Shown in pieces: positions 26,267 to 36,381 of a stretch of 64,000 nt of DNA. The notes under the pieces were generated by a model. The model was not told where the DNA came from, made no database searches, and saw only the letters and a program-made list of their open reading frames with translations. This DNA comes from Xanthomonas hortorum pv. pelargonii (GTDB taxonomy: Bacteria > Pseudomonadota > Gammaproteobacteria > Xanthomonadales > Xanthomonadaceae): the NCBI RefSeq assembly GCF_024499015.1, contig NZ_CP098604.1, positions 4,402,001 through 4,466,000 on the forward strand. Reading direction: 5' to 3'. Both the position numbers and the translations under genes were made by a program. Each line of letters starts with the position of its first letter. Position 1 is the stretch's first letter.

Positions 26267-27253
26267 ATGACCTTCAACGCTTTGCTGGCGAATCAAACCA
26301 GCGAGATGGTGGCTACCACCGTGGTCCAGTTCAACGAAGACGACCTGATGCCGGGCGATGTCACGGTTGCCATCGACTACTCGACCGTCAACTACAAGGA
26401 CGCACTGGCGGTGACCGGGCGGGGCCCGATCATTCGCCAGTTCCCGCTGATTCCGGGCATCGACTTTGCCGGCGTGGTCGAAGCGTCCACGTTTCCGGGC
26501 ATTGCGGTTGGAGATCGTGTGCTGGCCAATGGCTGGGGATTGAGTCAGACCCACCATGGCGGCTTCGCGCAGAAGGCGCAGGTGCCTGGCGACTGGTTGG
26601 TCAAGATTCCGGACGCATTTTCCACGCGCGATGCGATGGCGATTGGTACTGCCGGCTACACCGCCATGCTGGCGGTGCTGGCACTGGAGCACGGCGGGCT
26701 GACACCCGAACGCGGCGACATCCTGGTCACTGGCGCAAACGGCGGTGCCGGTTCGGTCGCCATTGCCTTGCTCTCGGGCCTGGGCTATCGCGTGGTCGCC
26801 TCCACCGGCCGCCTGGAGCAAACCGAGTATCTGCACAGCCTGGGCGCCGCCGAGATCATCGACCGCGCCAGCTTGTCCGAACCCGGTTCGCCGATCAGCA
26901 AGGAACGCTGGGCCGGTGTGGTGGATGCGGTGGGCAGCCATACGCTGGCAAACGCGCTGGCGCAGACGCAGTATCGTGGCGTCGTGACCGCCTTCGGTAT
27001 GGCACAGGGCGTTCAACTGCCGGCATCGGTGCTGCCTTTCATCCTGCGCAATGTCACGCTGGCCGGCATCGATTCGGTCAACGCGCCGCAAGCCGTGCGC
27101 GAGCAGGCGTGGTCGCGTCTGGCGCGTGATCTGGATCTGGGCAAGCTCGCAACGACGACCCACACCATCGGCCTGGCCGAGGTGCCACAGAGTGCTGTCC
27201 AGCTATTGGAAGGCAAGGTGCAGGGGCGCACTGTCGTGGACGTGAACGCATGA
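26267..27253 (+). CDS. acuI: Acrylyl-CoA reductase (AcuI/YhdH family)
   Basis: A 328-residue MDR-family NADPH oxidoreductase with the YhdH/AcuI hallmarks STVNYKDALAVTGRGPIIRQFP, PGIDFAGVV, GWGLSQTHHGGF (substrate pocket), and the Rossmann motif VTGANGGAGSVA. Family members reduce acryloyl-CoA to propionyl-CoA and protect against reactive acrylate. A GGAG-type RBS precedes ATG 26267. It overlaps the next gene by 4 bp (ATGA). It is placed with other enone and electrophile reductases, consistent with a detoxification cluster. Confidence 0.88.
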   Translation: MTFNALLANQTSEMVATTVVQFNEDDLMPGDVTVAIDYSTVNYKDALAVTGRGPIIRQFPLIPGIDFAGVVEASTFPGIAVGDRVLANGWGLSQTHHGGFAQKAQVPGDWLVKIPDAFSTRDAMAIGTAGYTAMLAVLALEHGGLTPERGDILVTGANGGAGSVAIALLSGLGYRVVASTGRLEQTEYLHSLGAAEIIDRASLSEPGSPISKERWAGVVDAVGSHTLANALAQTQYRGVVTAFGMAQGVQLPASVLPFILRNVTLAGIDSVNAPQAVREQAWSRLARDLDLGKLATTTHTIGLAEVPQSAVQLLEGKVQGRTVVDVNA

Positions 27254-27672
27254 GCACGCCCACCGCGTCACGTGCATTCCGCTTCCTGGCCACGGTATCG
27301 GCGTTGTTGCTTTTCGTCTTGGGCGCCGCCTGGTTGCTTGCGCCTGCGACCATGCTGGCCAACTGGGGCGTCGCGTTCGACAGCAATGCGCTGGGCTTGG
27401 TCGGCCGCCGCGCCGCGCCGCTGTATGCCGCTATCGGCGTCATGCTGGTCCTGGTGAGAAATGCGCCGCCGTCGCCGGGCCGCCGGGCCGTGATCGCGGG
27501 CTTCGTCACCGCGTGCCTGCTGCTGGCAGTGCTGGGCGTTGCGGAGTGGGCCGCCGGGCACGTCAACGCAGGCATCTTCGCTGCGGTCGCGATCGAAGTC
27601 GGCTTTCCGCTGGCGTTCCTGCTGGTGACACGTGCCGATGCCGCACAGCGCCGAAACAATCACGCGCGCTGA
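27250..27672 (+). CDS. Small four-helix membrane protein
   Basis: 140 residues with four predicted membrane helices: about 10-30 (FLATVSALLLFVLGAAWLL), 53-68, 80-98 and 107-128. The start ATG overlaps the acuI stop (27250-27253), so it is translationally coupled. It resembles small integral proteins of unknown function found with oxidoreductases; no catalytic motif is visible. Confidence 0.75.
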   Translation: MSTPTASRAFRFLATVSALLLFVLGAAWLLAPATMLANWGVAFDSNALGLVGRRAAPLYAAIGVMLVLVRNAPPSPGRRAVIAGFVTACLLLAVLGVAEWAAGHVNAGIFAAVAIEVGFPLAFLLVTRADAAQRRNNHAR

Positions 27673-27678
27673 GTGCAT

Positions 27679-27710
27679 GCCTGACGACACCCGGTGGGGT
27701 GTTGTCAGGC
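27679..27710. terminator. Hairpin between convergent genes
   Basis: GCCTGACGACACCC (27679-27692) pairs with GGGTGTTGTCAGGC (27697-27710), loop GGTG, one G-T pair. It lies between the ends of the membrane protein (27672) and the MFS gene (27733), so it can serve both. Confidence 0.65.
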
Positions 27711-27732
27711 GAATCCACGTTCATCACGCGTA

Positions 27733-29163
27733 TTAGGCGCGGTGCCCGCTCATTTCCTGACCGGCATGCTTGTCGAAGCGCAGATGCCACCAGGTGGCGC
27801 TGAGCGAGATCAGGCTGACCACGCAGAACGCCAGCGAGAAATCGCGTTGCTGCGGCTGGATATGATCGCCAGCCAGCATCGCCAGTTTCAGAATCATTGC
27901 GCCGGCGCACACGCCTACCGAAAGCATCAGCTGCTGCAAGGTGGTGTACAGGCTGCTGGCGCGGCTCATGCGCGAGGCGGGAACGTTTTCGTAGGCGATG
28001 GTGTTGTAGGCGGCGAACTGGAAGGACATGAAGGCGCCGCAGCACAGCAATAGCCCGAACATCAGGGCATGCGGCCAGTCGGGCCGGAAAAAGGCGCACA
28101 CCATATAGCCCAGGCTGGCGAGCACGCCGTTGCCGATCAGGCTGTTGCGATAACCGAAGCGGCGCAGCAACTGCGGCGTGATGCTGCGCATCAACAACGC
28201 GCCGAGCGCGGTGGCCAGAATCAGGCGCCCGCTGTGCGCGGCGCTCATGCCGAAGCCGATCTGGAACAGCAGCGGCAGCAGGAACGGATGCGCGCCCTGA
28301 GTGATGCGCATCAGTGCGCCGCCGATCACCGACAGCCGGAACGAGTCGATGCGCAGCAGGCTCAAATCCAGCAGCGGGGCAGGGTGGTGGCGCGCATGCC
28401 ACAGATACCCCAGTGCCGCGCCGCCGCCGATCGCCAGCAGCCAGCTCGCTTTGCCAATGCCGTTTTCCTGGCTGACCATTTCCAGGCCGAACAACAGGCA
28501 GCCCAACGCAGTGCCGCACAGCACGAAACCGCGCAGGTCGAAGCGTGCGGGCGCCGATTCGCTGGGAATGTCAGGAATGAAACGGCGCACCAGCAGAAAG
28601 CCGGCGATGCCGATCGGCACGTTGATGTAGAAGATCCAGCGCCAATCCAGATACGAGACGAAAAACCCGCCCAGCGGTGGGCCGAGCATCGGGCCGATAA
28701 AGGCTGGCACCAGCGTCCAGGCCATCGCCGACACCAGGTGGCGGCGCTCGACCGTGCGCAGCAGGATCAGCCGGCCGAGCGGGGCCATCATCGCGCCACC
28801 GGCGCCTTGCAGCACGCGCGCGGCGACCATGGTGGGCAGGCTGTCGGCCAGCGAACACAGGATCGAGCCGCCCACGAACACCCAGATGGATGCGCCGAAG
28901 ACGCGACGCAGGCCGAAGCGGTCGGCGATGGCGCCGCTGGCCGGAATCAGCACCGCCAGCGCCAGCAGATAGCTGGTCATGGCGATGCTCATGGCCGGCG
29001 CGGCGACGCCGAAGTCGTGCGCCAGGGTCGGCAGCGCGGTCGCCAGCACGGTGGCGTCCATCTGCTCCATGAAAATGGCGCAGGCCAGGATCAGCGAGAT
29101 GATGCGGTAATCGGGATAACGCGGCGGCGGCATGGCGCCGGCCTCGGACACGCTGGAGGACAT
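27733..29163 (-). CDS. MFS exporter, DHA2 (14-helix) drug-resistance family
   Basis: A 476-residue inner-membrane exporter starting at ATG 29163 (MSSSVSEAGA). It shows the DHA2 signatures MDATVLATALPTLA in TM1, GAIADRFGLRRVF in loop 2-3, and the TM5 antiporter motif C-like stretch FIGPMLGPPLGGFF. About 13-14 hydrophobic helices are visible. It has no adjacent adaptor, so it probably acts alone at the inner membrane. Upstream is a short inverted repeat (GTGTTG 29232-29237/CAACAC 29245-29250) that may be an operator. Substrate unknown. Confidence 0.87.
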   Translation of the reverse strand: MSSSVSEAGAMPPPRYPDYRIISLILACAIFMEQMDATVLATALPTLAHDFGVAAPAMSIAMTSYLLALAVLIPASGAIADRFGLRRVFGASIWVFVGGSILCSLADSLPTMVAARVLQGAGGAMMAPLGRLILLRTVERRHLVSAMAWTLVPAFIGPMLGPPLGGFFVSYLDWRWIFYINVPIGIAGFLLVRRFIPDIPSESAPARFDLRGFVLCGTALGCLLFGLEMVSQENGIGKASWLLAIGGGAALGYLWHARHHPAPLLDLSLLRIDSFRLSVIGGALMRITQGAHPFLLPLLFQIGFGMSAAHSGRLILATALGALLMRSITPQLLRRFGYRNSLIGNGVLASLGYMVCAFFRPDWPHALMFGLLLCCGAFMSFQFAAYNTIAYENVPASRMSRASSLYTTLQQLMLSVGVCAGAMILKLAMLAGDHIQPQQRDFSLAFCVVSLISLSATWWHLRFDKHAGQEMSGHRA

Positions 29164-29583
29164 CGGACTCTCGGTTGCGGGGTCGCATCGCTGGCGCCGC
29201 AGACGGCAACCGGATCGGCCCGCGTCGCACGGTGTTGTGCGGCGCAACACGGGTATTGTCCGCTGGTGTGGGGCGGGGTTCAAGCGCACGTGGGTAACAG
29301 TGCGTGTGTGTTGATTTAGATGTGGTGGTCTGGGTGGTAGGTGGAGTGTCGGCGTTGATGCAGAGTTTGGCTGCAAAGGCGGCTGATGGTGACGTAGGAG
29401 CACGCGATGGCGATGTAGGAGTAGGAGGCGCGAAGTGATGAATTGTCGGCCGGTCGTCCCCGAGCTGCCTGTACCCTCATCCGGCGCTGCGCGCCACCTT
29501 CTCCCGATGGGAGAAGGGAAGCATCAGCGCCCAGGTTTCAGATCAACGTTTCCAGATCCACTTTTCGGGTCAACGCTTTCAAA
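29164..29583. other. Gene-free gap upstream of the MFS gene
   Basis: 420 bp. It holds the MFS leader with the GTGTTG/CAACAC inverted repeat, scattered GTAGGAG fragments (29394-29425), and a 50-bp repeat at 29471-29520. No credible ORF or RNA gene is seen. Confidence 0.6.
29471..29520 (+). repeat. CCCTCATCC...GGGAGAAGG repeat, copy 1
   Basis: Contains CCCTCATCCGGCGCTGCG and the palindrome CCTTCTCCCGATGGGAGAAGG. An inverted-orientation relative is at 57146-57192. The inner hairpins are GGCGC-TGC-GCGCC and CTTCTCCC-GAT-GGGAGAAG. Confidence 0.75.
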
Positions 29584-30576
29584 TCAACGCTGTACAGCCG
29601 GGCTGTCCCAGGCGTCCTTGATCTGCAGGATCTGCGGCAAGGCCTCGCGGAAATGTTGCACAAGGCGCGGTTCCAGTTGTTTGCCGGCCATGCTTTCCAG
29701 CTTGCGCACGGCGTCTTCCACCGTCCATGGGGCCTTGTAGGCGCGCCGCCCGCACAGTGCGTCGAAGACGTCGGCCACCGCCACGATGCGTGCGGATTCG
29801 GGAATGGCATCGCCGGCCAACCCCTTGGGGTAGCCGCTGCCGTCCCAGCATTCGTGATGATGCAGCGCGATTTCTGCGGCCAGTTGAAACACCGGGCCGC
29901 GGCCGTGGCGCAGCAAATCGTGCCCGATCTGCGGATGCTGCAGCACCACCGAGTGTTCGTGTTCGTCCAGCGCATCGGGCTTGTGCAGGATGCTGCCGGG
30001 CACGGCGATCTTGCCGGCATCGTGCAGCGGCGCGGCGTCCTGCAGCAGCTGCGCCTGTTGCGTGGACCAACCGACTGTTTCGGCCAGCACGCGCGCATAC
30101 ACAGCCATGCGCCAGATATGCGCGCCGGTGTCGGCGTCCTGTCCTTGGCCGGCGGTGCCGAGCAGATGGATCGCATCGCGGTACTGCTGGGCCAGGCGCA
30201 CGTTTTCGGCCAGCTTCAGTTGGGTGGCGATGCGCGCCTTGAGCAGCGCGGGCGAGTAGGGCTTGCTGACGTAATCGGCCGCGCCCGCTTCCAGCCCCGC
30301 GCGTTCGTCCTGCTCGCTGCTGCGCGAGGTCACGAACAGGATCGGGATGGTGGTGCTGGAAGGTTGCTGCTTGAGCGTGCGCGCCACCGCATATCCATCC
30401 ATGTCGGGCAATTCGACATCCAGCAGGATCAGCGCCGGCGCGTGGCGGCTGACCGCATCCAGCGCCTCGCCGCCGGATTTGGCGAAGACCAACGGGAAAT
30501 CGTCTCGCAGCAGCTGGCGCAGGGTCGCCAGGTTGCTGGATTCGTCGTCGACGCAGAGCAGTGGACGGGACGGCAT
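29584..30576 (-). CDS. Response regulator with HD-GYP c-di-GMP phosphodiesterase
   Basis: A 330-residue two-domain regulator. Receiver domain at residues 1-120, with the acidic pair DD (10-11) and phospho-acceptor Asp53 in ILLDVELPDMDG, plus KPYSP. The HD-GYP domain at 140-325 has the catalytic HD in PLHDAGKIAVPGSILHKP, HHHECWDGSGYPKGL (GYP) and VADVFDALCGRRAYK. HD-GYP enzymes hydrolyse c-di-GMP, here under control of phosphorylation. It lies 33 bp downstream of the hybrid kinase gene on the same strand, so that kinase is the probable partner. The domain order is the same as RpfG, but the kinase partner differs from RpfC. Confidence 0.92.
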   Translation of the reverse strand: MPSRPLLCVDDESSNLATLRQLLRDDFPLVFAKSGGEALDAVSRHAPALILLDVELPDMDGYAVARTLKQQPSSTTIPILFVTSRSSEQDERAGLEAGAADYVSKPYSPALLKARIATQLKLAENVRLAQQYRDAIHLLGTAGQGQDADTGAHIWRMAVYARVLAETVGWSTQQAQLLQDAAPLHDAGKIAVPGSILHKPDALDEHEHSVVLQHPQIGHDLLRHGRGPVFQLAAEIALHHHECWDGSGYPKGLAGDAIPESARIVAVADVFDALCGRRAYKAPWTVEDAVRKLESMAGKQLEPRLVQHFREALPQILQIKDAWDSPAVQR

Positions 30577-30609
30577 GGATGGATCCTCGCGAACCGGCGC
30601 GGGCGGCGG

Positions 30610-33600
30610 TCAGCGGAAGTGAGTGGCCTGCCAGTCGCGCAACATGGCTTCGGCGCGACGGAAGTCGAAATCCTCGATGGCGCGTTGCAGTTCCTGCAGC
30701 AAGTTACCCGGCAACTGTGGTGTGCAGATCAGCAACGCGTGGTCGATCTTGTCGGCATCGTCGCTGGCAAACGCCGCCTGCAGGATCTGCACGCTGTCGT
30801 CGTCCAGCGCGAGACCATCGTCGACAATGACTTCGTCGCCCTCGCTGTCTTGCAGGAAGGCATGGATCGCGGTGGCGGTGCGCTGCATGGTGTCTTTGAG
30901 CGCAGTCAACGCAGAGGTGAGGTCGTGGCCTTCATTGATGCGGTTTTCCAGATCGCCGGCGGCACCCGCCAGCGCTGGTAATGCCAGCGACCCTGCTGCG
31001 CCGCGCAGCTTGTGCGCCAGCGCACCGATGGCGGCCAGTTCGTTGTTGCGCAGGTGCTCGGCGGCGGTTTCGGCCGGGTCCGGATTGTCGCGTAGCAGTT
31101 TGAGCAGATAGCGCGCATACGGCTCGCGTTCGCGCCACAGGCTGCGTGCGCGCGCCGCATCCAATAGCTCCGAATCGGCGTGTTGCCACTCAGGGCCGGC
31201 GTGCAGCCCGGCCTGCGGGGCAAGTGCGGGAATGCGGTGCAGTGCAGGCTGCAGGAAATGGCGGATGGCAGCGATCAGTTCCTCCACGTTGAAGGGCTTG
31301 GCGATGAAACCGTTCATGCCGGCTTCCAGCGCTTTTTCCTGTTGCGGACGAAACGCACCGGCCGTGAGCGCAATCACCGGCAGGCTGGCCAGGGCAGGGA
31401 TCTGCCGCAGCCGTCGCGTGGCTTCATAGCCGTCCACCACCGGCATCTGCACATCCATCAGCACCAGATGAAAAAGATCCGGCGCGCGCTTGAGCGTGTT
31501 GATGGCCTGCTCGCCATCGTGCGCCACGGTGACCATGGCGCCTTCGCCTTCAAGAATGCGTTGTGCCACTTCGCAGTTGATCTCGCTGTCGTCCACCAGC
31601 AACAGATGCGCGCCTTCCAGCCGGCGTGCGACGAAAGCGGGTGTGGCGGCTCGCGCAGCGGCGCGCCCTTCGAACAGTTGTTCCACCAGACGATGCAGCG
31701 CTGCACTGGTCACTGGTTTGGTCATCACCGCATCCAGACCCTGTTGCTCGGGATGTTGCTCCAGCAGGCGGCGCTCGTACGCGGTGACCATCACGATGAC
31801 CGGATGCGGGCCGGGTGTTGCACGTGCGCGTATCTGGCGCGCGATCGCCACGCCATCGATATCGGGCATGCGCCAGTCGAGCAGGAAGATGTCGTAGGGC
31901 TCGCTGGCCTGTTCGATCGCCTGCAACGCGGCCTGGCCGTTGGCCACCGCATCCACACGCCAGCCGAGTTCGGTGGCGATACGCACCAGATTGTTGAGCG
32001 CCGCATCGTGGTCGTCGGCGATCAGGACGCGTGGCATCGACTCCAACGGCAACGTCGGCAACTCGCGCTGTGCCTGCGGCGGTGCGGACTTTTCCAGCGT
32101 CACCACAAAATAGAATTCGCTGCCGCGGCCGGGCACGCTTTCCACTTCCAGCTCGCCGCCCATCAATTCGATCAAGCGTCGGCTGATGGTCAGGCCCAGG
32201 CCGCTGCCGCCGTAACGCCGGCTGGTGGAGGTGTCGGCTTGCAGAAACGGCGAAAAGATCAGGCTCTGCTTTTCCTTGGAAATGCCGATGCCGGTGTCGC
32301 GTACCGAGAACAACAGCTTGAGTTTGTTCGGGTCGCCACTGGGGAAGCGCCGCACCGACAGCACCACCTCGCCCTGTTCGGTGAACTTGATTGCATTGCC
32401 GACCAGATTGACCAGCACCTGATTGATGCGTAGTGCATCGCCGAGCAGCCAGCGGCTGTCGCGCGGCAACGGTTCGACAATCATTTCCACCGGCTTGGCG
32501 CTGAGCGAAGAACGCATCAGGTCGGCGATATTGTCGAACAGCTGGTTGAGGTCGAACGGTGCGCGTTCCAGATCGATGCGCCCGGCTTCGATCTTGGAAA
32601 AATCCAGGATGTCGTTGATGATCTCCAGCAGCGAGCGTGCAGACCGATCGATTTTGGCGACCATGTCCAGCGCCGCAACAGGCAGCTCGCTGCGTTGAAG
32701 CAGATACAGCATGCCCAGGATGGCATTCATCGGGGTGCGGATTTCGTGGCTCATGTTGGCCAGGAAATCGGACTTGGACTGGTTGGCGCTCTTGGCCGCG
32801 TCCATCGCCAGGCGCAGCTGTTTTTCGTGCAGTTTCTGCTCGGTGAGATCCACCGCCACGCCCAGGTAGCCGATCACCTGATCGTTGTCGTCGCGCAAGG
32901 TGCTCAGCGTGAGCAACACCGGTAGGTGACGGCCTTCGTGACTGACGTAGGTCCATTCGCTGGTGTCGCTGCGGCCGAGGCTGGTCAGCGCGGCCACCGC
33001 TTCCAAGGTGTGCGCCACCTGTGTGCCGGTCTGGTCGGCCAGCATGTGCGCGCGCTCCTGCAGTTCTTCCGGCTCGATGAACTGGCTGGCCTTGCGCCGG
33101 CCGATCACCTCTTCGGCCTTGTAACCCAGCAATTTTTCTGCGGCTGGGTTGAACAGCGTGACAAAGCCGCTGGAATCGGTGGCGATGATGGCGTAACCGG
33201 CATGCGCCAGAATCGCGCGCTGCAGCGCGGAGAATTTCACCAGCTCGCTGGTGCGCTCGGCCACCTGGTGTTCGAGCGATGCATTGAGTTCGACGATGCG
33301 CTGGTGCGAGCGCACCCGCTCGGAGATGTCGCGGAAGAAATGCGAATGCCCGGTGAGGGTGTCGTCGCCTTCGAGGATCGGCGCCTTGCTGACCAGTACA
33401 TAGACTGCGTGGCTATCGCGGTGGCGCATGATCTGCGCTGCAGAGGTCATCACCGGATGCGGCTCGTCGGGGTGTTCGACTTCCGGGACCGCATACGGTT
33501 GCGGCAACAACAGCGTTGCCAAGGTGCGGCCGATCGCCTCTTCCGAGCTGTAACCGAACATCGTCTCGGCAGCCGGATTCCAGTGCGTGATGCGTCCATC

Positions 33601-34704
33601 CGGGGTTTCGGCAACGATCGCTTCGCTGGAGTTGCTGACCAGTGCGGCCAGTTCCATCTGTTTGCGCAGCACTTCTTCGCGGCGCAATCCGTTGCTGAAA
33701 TACAGCCAGAGCAGCGCGGCGAACAGCACCGAGCCACCCATCACCAGGCTGCCCATCAACCACGGCGAGGTCTGATGGAGCGAGGCGAGAAAGCTGGCAG
33801 TGGGGTGGGCGGTGATGATCCAGGTGCGCCCATAGATCGGCAGCAACTGGACAATCGGCGGACGACGCGCACTGTCGCTCGACGGCGTGCCGCTGCGATA
33901 GAACGTGTGGGTCGGCTCGTTCCTGTCGGACAGATCCAGCGCAACGTCGTCGCGTTCGCCCAGCGTGCTTTGCACCATCTGTTCGACGCTGAAAGGCGCA
34001 TAGACCCAGCCGGTGGTCGCAAGCATGCGTTGTTGCGGCGTCTGCAGCGGCATGCCTTCGCGATAGACCGCCAGCAACACCAGAAATCCGCTTTCGCTGG
34101 GAATGCGATACCCCGACAGCGAGACCGGCGAGGTCATGATTGGCTCACCGCTGCGCGATGCCTGCAAGGCAGCGGCACGCCGGCGCGGCTCGGAGGCGAT
34201 GTCCAACCCGAGCGGCCGGTTGCCCGAGGATTCGGGTTCGAAATACAGCACCATGAAACGTTCGCCATCCCAGGGCGCCAACGGGCGACGATGGATATCG
34301 GGCGCACCGTCGGCACGCGCAGCCTGCAGAAAGGCCGCTTCGTCGGCGGGCGCCACGCGATGGATATAGCCGTAACCCAGCACACCGGGGAACTCACGCG
34401 AATAATCGCGCGAGCGGCTGTACTGGGTGAAGCGATCGCGACTGATGAGCCCGCTGCCTGCGCCGATCACCGCGCCGCGTGCGCCGCGCAAGCCATGTTC
34501 GAAGGTATACATGCGCTCGCTGATGTTGCGCGACAGGTTGCGCACCACATAGTTGAAACGCTGCTCACGCTCGAGTTCGTTATGCCGATGCACCGCAAGC
34601 CCGGTCAGGATGGCGGCGATCAAACCTGCGGTGAGAATCAGCAGTGCACCGATCGAGGTACGGCGCCCGTACTTCCTGCGCAGATCCCAGCGGCCATTCG
34701 GCAT
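30610..34704 (-). CDS. Membrane hybrid histidine kinase: CHASE-PAS-PAS-HisKA-HATPase-REC-REC-HPt
   Basis: 1364 residues from ATG 34704 ([10 protein letters not shown]), chosen for the AAGGAAACA ribosome site just upstream. A TM helix at about 20-40 ([21 protein letters not shown]) and one near 345-365 enclose a periplasmic CHASE-type sensor. Two PAS domains follow ([27 protein letters not shown]). The HisKA His is His653 in [12 protein letters not shown], followed by the ATPase. Two receivers have Asp943 ([11 protein letters not shown]) and Asp1084 ([11 protein letters not shown]), and an HPt domain has His1231 (AHKLRGAAG). It therefore contains a complete internal phosphorelay whose likely final target is the HD-GYP regulator downstream. 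Confidence 0.92.
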   Translation of the reverse strand: MPNGRWDLRRKYGRRTSIGALLILTAGLIAAILTGLAVHRHNELEREQRFNYVVRNLSRNISERMYTFEHGLRGARGAVIGAGSGLISRDRFTQYSRSRDYSREFPGVLGYGYIHRVAPADEAAFLQAARADGAPDIHRRPLAPWDGERFMVLYFEPESSGNRPLGLDIASEPRRRAAALQASRSGEPIMTSPVSLSGYRIPSESGFLVLLAVYREGMPLQTPQQRMLATTGWVYAPFSVEQMVQSTLGERDDVALDLSDRNEPTHTFYRSGTPSSDSARRPPIVQLLPIYGRTWIITAHPTASFLASLHQTSPWLMGSLVMGGSVLFAALLWLYFSNGLRREEVLRKQMELAALVSNSSEAIVAETPDGRITHWNPAAETMFGYSSEEAIGRTLATLLLPQPYAVPEVEHPDEPHPVMTSAAQIMRHRDSHAVYVLVSKAPILEGDDTLTGHSHFFRDISERVRSHQRIVELNASLEHQVAERTSELVKFSALQRAILAHAGYAIIATDSSGFVTLFNPAAEKLLGYKAEEVIGRRKASQFIEPEELQERAHMLADQTGTQVAHTLEAVAALTSLGRSDTSEWTYVSHEGRHLPVLLTLSTLRDDNDQVIGYLGVAVDLTEQKLHEKQLRLAMDAAKSANQSKSDFLANMSHEIRTPMNAILGMLYLLQRSELPVAALDMVAKIDRSARSLLEIINDILDFSKIEAGRIDLERAPFDLNQLFDNIADLMRSSLSAKPVEMIVEPLPRDSRWLLGDALRINQVLVNLVGNAIKFTEQGEVVLSVRRFPSGDPNKLKLLFSVRDTGIGISKEKQSLIFSPFLQADTSTSRRYGGSGLGLTISRRLIELMGGELEVESVPGRGSEFYFVVTLEKSAPPQAQRELPTLPLESMPRVLIADDHDAALNNLVRIATELGWRVDAVANGQAALQAIEQASEPYDIFLLDWRMPDIDGVAIARQIRARATPGPHPVIVMVTAYERRLLEQHPEQQGLDAVMTKPVTSAALHRLVEQLFEGRAAARAATPAFVARRLEGAHLLLVDDSEINCEVAQRILEGEGAMVTVAHDGEQAINTLKRAPDLFHLVLMDVQMPVVDGYEATRRLRQIPALASLPVIALTAGAFRPQQEKALEAGMNGFIAKPFNVEELIAAIRHFLQPALHRIPALAPQAGLHAGPEWQHADSELLDAARARSLWREREPYARYLLKLLRDNPDPAETAAEHLRNNELAAIGALAHKLRGAAGSLALPALAGAAGDLENRINEGHDLTSALTALKDTMQRTATAIHAFLQDSEGDEVIVDDGLALDDDSVQILQAAFASDDADKIDHALLICTPQLPGNLLQELQRAIEDFDFRRAEAMLRDWQATHFR

Positions 34705-34911
34705 CTTGTTTCCTTTGCCTTGCTGTTGCGTGCCCAGTGTCCTGGCCGACGGCGAGGTCGGCCTCGTGGTACCGCTTGAAGATGATCCAGTCCGTGCAGC
34801 ACTCCCCTGGTGCTGCAACGTGCCATTGGTGGCCGGCAAATAATAGGTGGCCGTCAGCGGCTGGCCGTGATTGGGCAGCTGTCAGTAAGTGATCAGGTCA
34901 CTGCCAGTGCA

Positions 34912-36216
34912 TCAGAACGCAAGCCAGATCGACAGCGCATGAAGAGCAAGGCCAATCAATCCACCAACCAGCGTTCCATTGAACCGAATGTATTGCAGAT
35001 CGCGTCCGACACCCAATTCCAATTGTTCGACGAGGTGACGTTCGTCCCAACTTTTCATCGTCGATGCAATATGTTCGGTCACCGAGACACGCAAGCGCGA
35101 GGTAAGTTTGTCAGCAGCCTGCAACATATGCTGATTGAGCGCTTCACGCAGTGAGGGGTCCGACGACAACGCCTGGCCGAGCGATTGCATCGAGCGCTCC
35201 ATATGCGCGGCCATCGACGATTGTTCACGCGCCAGGTCGTTGCGCAGCGCATCGCGAATCTCGCCCCACAGGCCTTGCACATACTCCTGCAGCGCCGGAT
35301 GTTCGATCGCGCGCTGCTTGAGCTCTTCCACTCGTACGGCCATTTCCGGCTCGTCGCGCAGGCGCGCGATGTAGCGCTGCAACCACGCTTCATAGTCGAG
35401 CCTGATTGGATGCTCTGGCGTTTTGAGAATGTCCTGCAGTTCTTCGATCGCCGCACGTGCCATGCGGTCGGCCAGGCTGTCGCCGATCTCTTCGATCGGC
35501 TTGACCCAGTTCACCGTGCCGACCAGCTTGGGCCACTCGCGGCGTGCGTAGCGCACGATCAGCGCCGAGGCACGCGTCTTGACCTGTTCCTGGTCCAGCC
35601 ATTCGCCCAGCCGCAGCAGGACTTCATCCAGCAACTTCTGATGACGGCCATCGGTGGTGAGCAGTGCCATCACATCGCCGGCAGTGGCGGCGGCATTCCA
35701 TTTGCGCAGGCGGTCGACGACGAAGCGTTGGATCGCGCCACGCACGGCTTCTTCGTCCAGCAACTCCAGCGCCTGCTGCATCCAGCCGCGCGCCATCTGC
35801 GCGAGCATGCGTGCCTGCTCGGGTTTGGCCAGCCATTCGCCGAGCCGGCTGGCCGGGTCGAACACGCGCAGCTTGTCCATCAGTGCATCGGGGGCGAGAA
35901 ACTGGTCGCGCACGAAGCCGGCCAGGCCGTCGGCCAGGCGGTCCTTGCCGCGCGGCAGGATGGCGGTGTGCGGAATCGGCAGGCCCATCGGGCGGCGGAA
36001 CAACGCCACCACCGCAAACCAGTCGGCCAGCGCGCCGACCGTGGCTGCCTCGCAGAAGGCCGACACCCAGGCCCAGATGCCTTGTTCGCCCATCAGGTGA
36101 CTGACGACAAAGCCGGCAAACATGGCCAGCAACAGGGCCACTGCCAACAGCTTCATGCGCTGCAGCTGGGCACGACGGGGATCGATGGGGCGGGAAGTGC
36201 TGACGCTTGGTTCCAT
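34912..36216 (-). CDS. DUF445-family membrane-anchored protein
   Basis: 434 residues from ATG 36216. One hydrophobic segment near the N-terminus (KLLAVALLLAMFAGFVV) is followed by the family's conserved EAATVGALADWFAVVALFRRPMGLPIPHTAILP. A long helical, probably periplasmic or cytosolic coiled region comes next, and a C-terminal hydrophobic helix (GTLVGGLIGLALHALSIWL) ends the protein. DUF445 (YjiN/YheB-like) proteins are widespread and of unknown biochemical role. It stands alone: 207 bp separate it from the kinase start and a GTAGGAGCGC repeat lies upstream. Confidence 0.85.
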   Translation of the reverse strand: MEPSVSTSRPIDPRRAQLQRMKLLAVALLLAMFAGFVVSHLMGEQGIWAWVSAFCEAATVGALADWFAVVALFRRPMGLPIPHTAILPRGKDRLADGLAGFVRDQFLAPDALMDKLRVFDPASRLGEWLAKPEQARMLAQMARGWMQQALELLDEEAVRGAIQRFVVDRLRKWNAAATAGDVMALLTTDGRHQKLLDEVLLRLGEWLDQEQVKTRASALIVRYARREWPKLVGTVNWVKPIEEIGDSLADRMARAAIEELQDILKTPEHPIRLDYEAWLQRYIARLRDEPEMAVRVEELKQRAIEHPALQEYVQGLWGEIRDALRNDLAREQSSMAAHMERSMQSLGQALSSDPSLREALNQHMLQAADKLTSRLRVSVTEHIASTMKSWDERHLVEQLELGVGRDLQYIRFNGTLVGGLIGLALHALSIWLAF

Positions 36217-36286
36217 GGCCTGAGTGTACCCAGTCGCGTGCGGATGGCATGTCCACGGCGATGCCTGGCAACGCTGCTGGCGTGGT

Positions 36287-36354
36287 CGTAGGAGCGCCCT
36301 CGGGCGCGATGGCGTTAGCGGGAAAGCTTCATCGCGCCCGAGGGCGCTCCTACG
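36287..36354. repeat. GTAGGAGCGC palindromic repeat, third copy
   Basis: 25-bp perfect arms 36287-36311 and 36330-36354 around an 18-nt loop. It is located between two same-strand genes (ParB-like stop at 36382 and DUF445 start at 36216). Confidence 0.88.
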
Positions 36355-36381
36355 GGTGACGCGCTGCGGTCGGTTGTGCAC

